From contig CAJMLQ010000018.1 in NCBI GenBank assembly GCA_905214265.1, positions 1 through 35,564 on the forward strand: a DNA stretch of 35,564 nucleotides, given 5' to 3'. This document shows, in pieces, positions 1 through 6,575 of this stretch (positions within the stretch are counted from its first letter, which is position 1; every line of letters starts with the position of its first letter). Both the position numbers and the translations under genes were made by a program. The notes beneath the pieces were generated by a model, which worked only from the letters and a program-made list of their open reading frames with translations, did no database searches and was not told where the DNA came from. The stretch comes from an uncultured bacterium (GTDB lineage: Bacteria > Bacillota > Clostridia > Oscillospirales > Ruminococcaceae).

Positions 1-144
1 TGGCCGGGAAAATTTTATATTTTTTCACTGTCCTCTTGACGGGGAGCGGTTCATCAAGCTTCCCGCCGCTTGTCTTTTTGCGCTACATGCAGCGCCAGAA
101 TCCGCCGAAATACTGCCATTTTTTGCGGTTTTATCAAAACCCTA

Positions 145-173
145 TAGGCAAAAAAATCCGGATATGGTATACT
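145..173 (+). promoter_or_regulatory. Probable sigma-A promoter of the DUF4867/isomerase pair
   Basis: A TAGGCA -35 element (145-150) is followed after exactly 17 bases by a TATACT -10 element (168-173). It sits about 37 bases upstream of the chosen ATG at 210. The -35 matches consensus at four of six positions and the -10 at five of six. The upstream stretch 1-144 shows no gene that I can support. Confidence 0.5.
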
Positions 174-209
174 GCAAATAGAAAATTTCCGAAGAAAGGT
201 GCGGTTTTT

Positions 210-854
210 ATGGCGATCCCAATTCAATCGGTCAGCAGTTCCTCTTTTTGCCCCTACGGCAGGATCGTGGAGGGGTATGATTTCTCCGGGCTTCTGAAAA
301 ATCTGCGGGAAAAGACCCCTTGCCCGGCAGATCGGACGGTCTACTTTCCCTCTGCTCCGGTACTGGAGGAGGACGCGGTCTACGGCGCGCTGCAAAACCG
401 CTTTTACGGCGGGATGCCGGTCCAGATCGGCTGCTGCAACGGCTACAACACCTTTCTCAACTGCCTGGAATACCACCGGGACAGCGAAGTGAACATTGCG
501 GCGGACGATGTGATCCTGCTGGTTGCCCGGCGGCAGGATATTGCGGACGGCATGCTGGACACGGCCAGGGTTGAGGCCTTCCTGCTCCCGGCGGGAACGG
601 CGGTGGAGCTTTATGCAGAGACGCTCCACTATGCTCCCTGCGCCGCCAGAGCCGGAGAGGGATTCCGGGTCGCCGTCGTGCTGCCCAGAGGGACCAATCT
701 GGCAAAGCCCGACATCTGCCCCGGAAACGCGGAGGACGAAATGCTTCGGGCAGCCAACAAGTGGCTGCTGGCTCATCCCGATTCCCCGGAGGCCGCCCAG
801 GGCGCCCATGTGGGACTCTGCGGGGAAAATCTAAATCTGGAAGGACAAATTTAA
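210..854 (+). CDS. DUF4867 family protein
   Basis: A 214-residue soluble protein that I recognise as DUF4867, a small uncharacterised family usually found next to sugar isomerase genes in Firmicutes. No signal peptide or membrane segment is visible. The open frame extends back to position 36, but the ATG at 210 gives the family-typical start (MAIPIQSVSS), follows an AAAGG-like ribosome site, and lies downstream of a plausible promoter at 145-173. The fold is probably cupin-like (inference from family resemblance): the middle of the protein is beta-rich with hydrophobic runs such as VEAFLLPAGTAVELY. The stop lies 22 bases before the isomerase ATG, so the two are very likely co-transcribed and act in the same sugar pathway. 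The exact reaction is unknown. Confidence 0.8.
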   Translation: MAIPIQSVSSSSFCPYGRIVEGYDFSGLLKNLREKTPCPADRTVYFPSAPVLEEDAVYGALQNRFYGGMPVQIGCCNGYNTFLNCLEYHRDSEVNIAADDVILLVARRQDIADGMLDTARVEAFLLPAGTAVELYAETLHYAPCAARAGEGFRVAVVLPRGTNLAKPDICPGNAEDEMLRAANKWLLAHPDSPEAAQGAHVGLCGENLNLEGQI

Positions 855-876
855 CGACTGCAAAGGAGAATGTGCT

Positions 877-2361
877 ATGAACAATATTCCGACGATCAAG
901 CTGGGGCTGATTTCCGTCAGCCGCAACTGCTTCCCCATCGAACTTTCCGAAACTCGCCGCCACGCGGTGGCTGCGGCCTGCGGCAAGGCCGGCGTGGAGA
1001 TCTACGACTGTCCCGTCACGGTTGAGAACGAGAGCGACGCCCAAAAGGCGGTAAAGGACGTCCTCGCTGCTGGGGTCAACGCACTGGTGGTCTATCTGGG
1101 CAACTTCGGGCCGGAGACTCCGGAAACCATGTTGGCGAAATTCTTCGGCGGGCCGGTGATGTACTGCGCCGCCGCCGAGGACGACGGCAACAAACTGGTG
1201 GACGGTCGAGGGGACGCCTACTGCGGCATGCTCAATTGCTCCTACAATCTGGGGCTGCGGGGCATCCGGGCTTACATTCCGGAATATCCAGTGGGCACCG
1301 CCGCTGAGGTGGCAGAGATGATCCGGGAATTTCTCCCCATCGCCACGGCGCTGGTGGGGCTTTCCGAACTGAAGGTCATCACCTTCGGACCGCGGCCTTC
1401 CGACTTCAACGCTTGCAACGCGCCCATCCAACCCCTTTACGATCTGGGAATCGAATATGAGGAAAACTCGGAGCTGGACCTGCTCGTGGCCTTCAACAGC
1501 CACAAGGACGATCCCCGGATCCCCGGCGTCATGGCGGACATGGCCGCGGAACTGGGCGAAGGAAACAAAATGGCCGGGATCCTGCCCCGGCTGGCCCAGT
1601 ATGAGCTGACTCTGCTGGACTGGGCGGAGGAGCACAAGGGTGCCCGGAAGCATGTGGTCATCGCCGGAAAATGCTGGCCCGCCTTCCAGACGGAATTCGG
1701 CTTCGTCCCCTGCTATGTCAATAGCCGGCTGACGGCCAAGGGCATCCCGGTATCCTGTGAAGTAGATGTGTACGGAGCGGTTTCCGAATACATCGGGACT
1801 TGTGTGACCGGAACGCCGGTAACGCTGCTGGACATCAACAACTCCGTTCCGGCCAATCTTTATGACGAAGACATCCGGGGACGGTTCGATTTCCGCCTCA
1901 ACGAAACATTCATGGGCTTTCACTGCGGCAACACGCCGATCTGCCGGCTGAACAAAGGCGAAATGCGGTACCAGCTCATCATGAAACGGAGTCTGGAGCC
2001 GGATTCTGAGCCCAACATCACCCGGGGCACCCTGGAGGGTGACATTGCTGCCGGAGAGATTACCTTCTTCCGCCTCCAGGGCAACGCCCGGGGACAGCTG
2101 AAAGCCTACGCGGCCGAGGGCGAGGTTCTGCCGGTGGCTACCCGCAGCTTTGGCGGTATCGGCATTTTCGCCATTCCGGAGATGAACCGCTTCTACCGCC
2201 ACGTGCTGATTCAGAAGCAGTTCCCCCACCACGGAGCGGTGGCCTTCGGTCATGTGGGCAAGGCGCTGTTTGAGATCTTCAAGCTGCTAGGTGTAGAGGA
2301 TATCGGCTACAACCAACCCAAGAGCCTCCCATACCCCACGGAGAATCCCTTTGTAAAGTAG
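877..2361 (+). CDS. L-fucose/L-arabinose isomerase-family protein
   Basis: A 494-residue cytoplasmic protein of the L-fucose/L-arabinose isomerase-like superfamily, whose members interconvert aldoses and ketoses with a divalent metal. The N-terminal half is the Rossmann-like domain (LGLISVSRNCFP near residue 10; VYLGNFGPETPETM near 74). The C-terminal half carries the conserved FDFRLNETFMGFHCGNT region near 330-350 and a terminal segment ending in IGYNQPKSLPYP. The length is close to the family norm. An AAAGGAG ribosome site precedes the ATG. It is downstream of and probably co-transcribed with DUF4867, and a GH95 fucosidase-like gene lies 4 kb away, which makes fucose or a related deoxy sugar a reasonable substrate guess. 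The family also contains L-arabinose and D-arabinose enzymes, so the substrate cannot be fixed from sequence alone. Confidence 0.82.
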   Translation: MNNIPTIKLGLISVSRNCFPIELSETRRHAVAAACGKAGVEIYDCPVTVENESDAQKAVKDVLAAGVNALVVYLGNFGPETPETMLAKFFGGPVMYCAAAEDDGNKLVDGRGDAYCGMLNCSYNLGLRGIRAYIPEYPVGTAAEVAEMIREFLPIATALVGLSELKVITFGPRPSDFNACNAPIQPLYDLGIEYEENSELDLLVAFNSHKDDPRIPGVMADMAAELGEGNKMAGILPRLAQYELTLLDWAEEHKGARKHVVIAGKCWPAFQTEFGFVPCYVNSRLTAKGIPVSCEVDVYGAVSEYIGTCVTGTPVTLLDINNSVPANLYDEDIRGRFDFRLNETFMGFHCGNTPICRLNKGEMRYQLIMKRSLEPDSEPNITRGTLEGDIAAGEITFFRLQGNARGQLKAYAAEGEVLPVATRSFGGIGIFAIPEMNRFYRHVLIQKQFPHHGAVAFGHVGKALFEIFKLLGVEDIGYNQPKSLPYPTENPFVK

Positions 2362-2369
2362 GAACAGGA

Positions 2370-2415
2370 AAAGTTTTGGGTCAAGCCTTTTTCAAAAGGC
2401 TTGACCCAAAACTTT
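2370..2415. terminator. Bidirectional intrinsic terminator
   Basis: A perfect 22-base inverted repeat (arms 2370-2391 and 2394-2415) flanked by A/T runs on both sides lies between two convergent genes: the isomerase (plus) ends at 2361 and the ABC exporter gene (minus) ends at 2419. It can serve as a rho-independent terminator in both directions. Confidence 0.85.
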
Positions 2416-2418
2416 CTT

Positions 2419-4185
2419 TTACTGAAACTGGGCGTTGTAAAGGGCGGCGTAATAGCCGCCTTTGGCCATCAGTTCCCGGTGGGTGCCCTGTTCAACAATG
2501 TCGCCGCCGTCCACGACCAGGATGGTATCCGCGTTCTGGATGGTGGAGAGGCGGTGGGCGATGACGAAGCAGGTCTTGCCCTTCATCAGCTCCTGCATGG
2601 CGGCCTGGATCTTCATCTCGGTCTGGGTGTCCACGTTGGAGGTGGCCTCGTCCAGGATGAGCATCTTGGCGTCTAAGAGCATCGCCCGGGCAATGGTCAT
2701 CAACTGCTTCTGGCCCTGAGAGATGTTCAGGCCGTCCTCGTTAATGACGGTGTCATAGCCGTCGGGAAGGCGACTGATGTAACTGTGGATGTGGGCTGCC
2801 TTGGCGGCGGCGGTGACCTCCTCCAAGGCAGCATCAGGGCGGCCATAGGCGATATTCTCAAAAATGGTGCCGCTGAAAAGCCAGGTATCCTGGAGAACCA
2901 TGGCATAGGACAGACGGAGACTTTTTCGGGTGAGGCCCTGAATATCCCGGCCGTCTACGGCGATGATGCCGCTTTGGGGATCATAAAAGCGCATCAGAAG
3001 GTTGATAAGGGTGGTCTTTCCCGCACCGGTGTGGCCGACGATAGCCACGGTGCTGCCGCCAGGAGCGCGAAGGCTCAGATCACGAATAATGGTCTGACCA
3101 GGGAGGTAGCCGAAGCGGATGTGATCCATGGAAACGTTTCCGTCGGTTTCCGTAAGAGTCTCCGCACCGGGGACATCCGGAGGCTCCGGAGACTCATCGA
3201 TGAGACGAAAGACCCGCTCCGCAGCGGCGAAGGCCGACTGAAGCTCGCTGATGATATTGGCCGCCTCATTGATGGGACCGGAAAACTTGCGGGAATAGAG
3301 AATAAAGGTGGAGATCGTTCCCAAAGTCAGCATATTCTGCAGAAAGAGAACCGCTCCGAAGATACTGATGAGGGTAAAGGACAGGTTGTTGATGAAGTTG
3401 ATACAGGGGCCAGTGACGCTGCCGTAATAATCGGCGTTATAGTAGGCGTTCACAGCTTCGGTGTTGCGCTGGTTGAATCGCTCCTGCATGGTTTCTTCCT
3501 GGTGGTAGGACTTGATGGTCTTTTGCCCCGAGATGATCTCCTCGGCGTAGCCGTTCAGCTCTCCCAGCTTTTCCGAACGCTTCCGGAACAGGGGCCGGAC
3601 CTTGCGGGAACGGTAGCGGGTAAAGAGGATGGAGGCCGGAATGGTAAACAGAAACACCGTCACCAGGGGCGGCGAGATGCGGATCATCATGACAAAGGAA
3701 CCCACCACCGTAATGATACTGGTGCAGATCTGAAGGAGGTCGTTGGAGAGAGAAGCATTGACAGTATCAATGTCATAGGACAGGCGGCTGAGAATATCGC
3801 CGGTCTGATGCTGATCGAAATAGTTGACCGGCAGGTCCAGGAGCTTATTGAAAACCTCCTTCCGCATCTGATAGATGATCTTCTGGCTTAAAAAGATCAT
3901 TAGGGAGGACAAGATGTACGACAGAAGAGAGGAACCGGCGTAAAAGAGCGCCATGAGGCCGCAGTAGTAAAATACCTGCCGGAAAACGACGGCTCCCGGG
4001 CCGGGCTGAATGGCGTCGATGGCCTTCCCGGAGAGAGACGGGCCCACCAGTGCCAGAAGATTGCTCCCCACGGTCAGAGAGATAGCGGCTAGGACCATAA
4101 GCTTATGCCGGCCGAAATAGCGGCAGAGACGGAGAAATAGATAGCGCTTTTTCGGCCGCGGCATGGAGGATTTCTGTTTATGCAA
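2419..4185 (-). CDS. ABC exporter half-transporter, BmrD-like subunit
   Basis: Fused membrane and ATPase half-transporter of about 588 residues, the second subunit of a heterodimeric exporter. The N-terminal part holds six predicted membrane segments (from FGRHKLMVLAAISL on). The C-terminal nucleotide-binding domain shows Walker A GHTGAGKTT, signature ISQGQKQ (not LSGGQ), Walker B MLILDEATSN with the catalytic Glu, and the switch His in IAHRLST. I chose the TTG at 4185 because a GGGAGG site lies 8 bases upstream and it overlaps the stop of the preceding gene by 8 bases. An ATG at 4164 (MPRPKK) is the main alternative. Family members export drugs or lipids. The non-canonical signature pairs with the degenerate Walker B of its partner, as in BmrCD-type exporters. 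Substrate unknown. Confidence 0.88.
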   Translation of the reverse strand: MHKQKSSMPRPKKRYLFLRLCRYFGRHKLMVLAAISLTVGSNLLALVGPSLSGKAIDAIQPGPGAVVFRQVFYYCGLMALFYAGSSLLSYILSSLMIFLSQKIIYQMRKEVFNKLLDLPVNYFDQHQTGDILSRLSYDIDTVNASLSNDLLQICTSIITVVGSFVMMIRISPPLVTVFLFTIPASILFTRYRSRKVRPLFRKRSEKLGELNGYAEEIISGQKTIKSYHQEETMQERFNQRNTEAVNAYYNADYYGSVTGPCINFINNLSFTLISIFGAVLFLQNMLTLGTISTFILYSRKFSGPINEAANIISELQSAFAAAERVFRLIDESPEPPDVPGAETLTETDGNVSMDHIRFGYLPGQTIIRDLSLRAPGGSTVAIVGHTGAGKTTLINLLMRFYDPQSGIIAVDGRDIQGLTRKSLRLSYAMVLQDTWLFSGTIFENIAYGRPDAALEEVTAAAKAAHIHSYISRLPDGYDTVINEDGLNISQGQKQLMTIARAMLLDAKMLILDEATSNVDTQTEMKIQAAMQELMKGKTCFVIAHRLSTIQNADTILVVDGGDIVEQGTHRELMAKGGYYAALYNAQFQ

Positions 4186-5893
4186 GAAGCCCGCCTCCCA
4201 TCTGTGATTCGCTGATCTCCCGGTAGACCGGGCAGGACGCCAGCAGCTCCTGATGGGTCCCGTAACCGATCTGGCGGCCATCCTCCAGGACGAGGATATG
4301 ATCGGCATGAAGGATGGAACTGATTCGCTGGGCGATGATAATGGACGTTGTCCCCTGGAAGTGGGCGCGGATGGCTGCCCGGAGTTTGGCGTCGGTTTTA
4401 TAGTCAAGGGCGCTGGAGGAATCGTCCAGAATGAGGATCTCCGGCTTTCCCGCCAGAGCCCGGGCGATAAGCAACCGCTGTTTCTGGCCGCCGCTGAGGT
4501 TTGAGCCCTTGATGGTCAGCATGTGCTCCAGCCCGTCGGGGAGGGAATCGATGAATTCCGCCGCCTGGGCGTCAGCGGCAGCGCGGCGGAGCTGGTCCTC
4601 AGTTAGGCCCCGGCCGAAGGAGATATTTTCCGCGATGGTATCCGCGAAAAGGACATCGTGCTGGAAGGCAACGCCGAACTTGGTATGCAGAACCTCTGGG
4701 GGGATGGAATTCACGTCCTCCCCGCCGATGCGGATGCTGCCTTCATCGGTTTCATAGAGCCGCATCAGGAGATTGACGATCGTGCTCTTTCCGGAGCCGG
4801 TAGCGCCGATGATCCCCAGTGTCTCCCCCTGCTTCAGGGAAAAGGTGATATTCGTCAGGTTCTGCTCCTTTTTCAGGTAGGAGAAAGATACGTGATCAAA
4901 GACGACGTGGGCGTTGTCCGCCACAGGTTCAGACAGCCGGGGCGGCATATCGGCAGGCGTCTGGAGGACCTCGTCGATGCGCTCGGCAGAAGCGATACCC
5001 TTGGAACACATGACGAACATCCGGTTGATGGAAAGGACGGCGTTGAGGATGATAGTGAAATAATTCATGAAGGCGATGATCTTGCCGGGCTGGCTGACGC
5101 CGCCGTTGACACGGTAGGCGCCAACAAGGATAATCAGGGTCATGCCCAGGTTGAGAAAGAGGTTCATAGTGGGGTTGGTGACCGCCATGGTAAGGCCGGC
5201 TTTGCGCTCCCGGTAGACAACGTCCTGATTTACCGCGTCAAACCGTCGTTTCTCATAGTCGGTCTTGGAAAGAGCTTTGATGACGCGGATTCCCGTAACG
5301 TTTTCCCGCACGGTCTGGACGAGCTTGTCGACTCCCCGCTGGAGGTTTGTGTAAAGCGGAATGCCCTTACGGGATACTGTCACGATAACCAGAGCCATCA
5401 GGGGCAGACAGGCGATGAGGATCAGGGCCAGCACCGGCTCCAGAGTCAGGGTGACGGCAATGCCGCCCAAGAGCAGAATCGGCGCGCGGATGCCCATTCG
5501 CTGCATCATGCCCACCATGCTGTGGACGTTGTAGGTGTCCGAGGTCAGGCGAGAAATCAAAGACGGAATGGTAAAACGGTCCGCCTGGGCGCAGGAAAGG
5601 GACATTGTTTTATGGAACAGATCCCGCCGGACTGCCTCGGTAGTGTTGCGGGCCACCCGGGAGGCCATACGGTTGGCGATGATGTTTCCCAGTACGGCGA
5701 CGACGGAAAAAATGGTCATCAACACGCCCCAAAACACGATCAGACCGATGTTCCGCATGGGAATCACATCGTCCACAATATGCGCAAGGCACCAGGGAAG
5801 CAGCAGATCCATAATGGTTCCGATGAACTTGATGATCGTGCCGCCGCACATCTGCCCAAAATAAGGGCGCAGATAGCGGACAAAGAAGCTCAC
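4178..5893 (-). CDS. ABC exporter half-transporter with degenerate ATP site, BmrC-like subunit
   Basis: 571-residue half-transporter, the first subunit of the heterodimeric exporter. Six membrane segments occupy roughly residues 15-310. The ATPase domain has Walker A GATGSGKST and a canonical LSGGQKQ signature, but Walker B reads ILILDDSSS with Asp where the catalytic Glu belongs, and the H-loop reads IIAQRIS with Gln instead of His. This is the degenerate-site subunit seen in asymmetric exporters. The start is GTG at 5893, sharing a four-base GTGA overlap with the MarR stop, which implies translational coupling. Its own stop overlaps the next ABC gene. Regulation is presumably through the upstream MarR protein. 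Confidence 0.9.
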   Translation of the reverse strand: MSFFVRYLRPYFGQMCGGTIIKFIGTIMDLLLPWCLAHIVDDVIPMRNIGLIVFWGVLMTIFSVVAVLGNIIANRMASRVARNTTEAVRRDLFHKTMSLSCAQADRFTIPSLISRLTSDTYNVHSMVGMMQRMGIRAPILLLGGIAVTLTLEPVLALILIACLPLMALVIVTVSRKGIPLYTNLQRGVDKLVQTVRENVTGIRVIKALSKTDYEKRRFDAVNQDVVYRERKAGLTMAVTNPTMNLFLNLGMTLIILVGAYRVNGGVSQPGKIIAFMNYFTIILNAVLSINRMFVMCSKGIASAERIDEVLQTPADMPPRLSEPVADNAHVVFDHVSFSYLKKEQNLTNITFSLKQGETLGIIGATGSGKSTIVNLLMRLYETDEGSIRIGGEDVNSIPPEVLHTKFGVAFQHDVLFADTIAENISFGRGLTEDQLRRAAADAQAAEFIDSLPDGLEHMLTIKGSNLSGGQKQRLLIARALAGKPEILILDDSSSALDYKTDAKLRAAIRAHFQGTTSIIIAQRISSILHADHILVLEDGRQIGYGTHQELLASCPVYREISESQMGGGLLA

Positions 5894-6351
5894 TTTCCGT
5901 CACCGCCTTCTTGCCCAGGAGTCAGACGGCTTTCCGCATAAGCAGCCGCGCGCTCCATAACCCTCTGCATCAGGGAGGTCAGCTGTTCCCGTTCATCGGG
6001 GGTGAAGCCCTCCATCACATATTCCTGCCAGTCGGCCAGGACCTTCTGGACCACAGGGCAGGCATCCAGCGCCTTCTGCGTTGGATAGACACGGAGCACC
6101 CGGCGATCCGTTTGGTCAGGGATCCGGGTGACGAAGCCGTTCTGTTCCAGAAGCGCCAGCTGCCGGGCCACGTTGGACTTATTGATGTAAATGAGCCGGG
6201 CAAGCTGCTCCTGGGAAACACCGGGGTTGCGACAGATATTCAGGATGTAGGTGTGCTGGCCCCCGTTCAGGCCGATTTTCTCTAACTTTTCACCGCGGTA
6301 AAGACTGGCGCAGCGGGCCGTCCGGCTGACGCAGCGCATAAAGGAATCCAT
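5890..6351 (-). CDS. MarR-family transcriptional regulator
   Basis: 153-residue winged-helix regulator. The core HTH region (GVSQEQLARLIYINKSNVAR, around residues 45-63) and the wing (RIPDQTDRRVLRVYPT) match MarR. It is the first gene of a three-gene operon with the heterodimeric ABC exporter, the usual arrangement in which MarR represses its own drug-exporter operon until a ligand binds (established for the family, inferred here). The ATG is preceded by AAAGGATGAG. A near-consensus promoter (6406-6434) and an inverted repeat lying between the -10 element and the gene (6382-6395) support autoregulation. Confidence 0.9.
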   Translation of the reverse strand: MDSFMRCVSRTARCASLYRGEKLEKIGLNGGQHTYILNICRNPGVSQEQLARLIYINKSNVARQLALLEQNGFVTRIPDQTDRRVLRVYPTQKALDACPVVQKVLADWQEYVMEGFTPDEREQLTSLMQRVMERAAAYAESRLTPGQEGGDGK

Positions 6352-6381
6352 GGGCTCTCATCCTTTCGACTTGTTCTATTA

Positions 6382-6395
6382 GTTGCGCATGCAAC
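6382..6395. promoter_or_regulatory. Likely MarR operator
   Basis: Inverted repeat GTTGC-GCAT-GCAAC directly downstream of the -10 box of the marR promoter. Its position would let a bound dimer block transcription start or early elongation of the marR-ABC operon. The TTGCAT/ATGCAA style resembles MarR sites next to similar exporter operons. This is an inference from position and symmetry only. Confidence 0.5.
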
Positions 6396-6405
6396 ATTTG
6401 TGCTT

Positions 6406-6434
6406 AGTATATCACCGTTTTTTCTCCGTGTCAA
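6406..6434 (-). promoter_or_regulatory. Promoter of the marR-ABC exporter operon
   Basis: On the minus strand a perfect TTGACA -35 (6429-6434) and TATACT -10 (6406-6411) are separated by exactly 17 bases. It is the best-matching sigma-A promoter in the window and would give a leader of roughly 45-50 bases before the marR ATG. Confidence 0.85.
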
Positions 6435-6463
6435 GAAATGTCGCCACTTTTCAAAAAAAAAAC

Positions 6464-6492
6464 TGGACATTTTTTTTAAAAACTGCTAAAAT
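6464..6492 (+). promoter_or_regulatory. Promoter of the GH95 gene
   Basis: TGGACA -35 (6464-6469), 17-base spacer, TAAAAT -10 (6487-6492). It diverges from the marR promoter, whose -35 starts about 30 bases away, and lies about 84 bases upstream of the GH95 start codon. Confidence 0.6.
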
Positions 6493-6575
6493 GTTCTTAA
6501 ACGTTTTATTCTTGGTACAGACCACTTGTATCGCCATTTTTATTTATGCAGGTGAAATGCCTGCAGGAGGTGTCT

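Noticed and set aside
457..2253. Long 598-residue minus-strand open frame
   Set aside because: It lies opposite two clear genes with family matches and ribosome sites; its composition is the mirror of GC-rich third positions.
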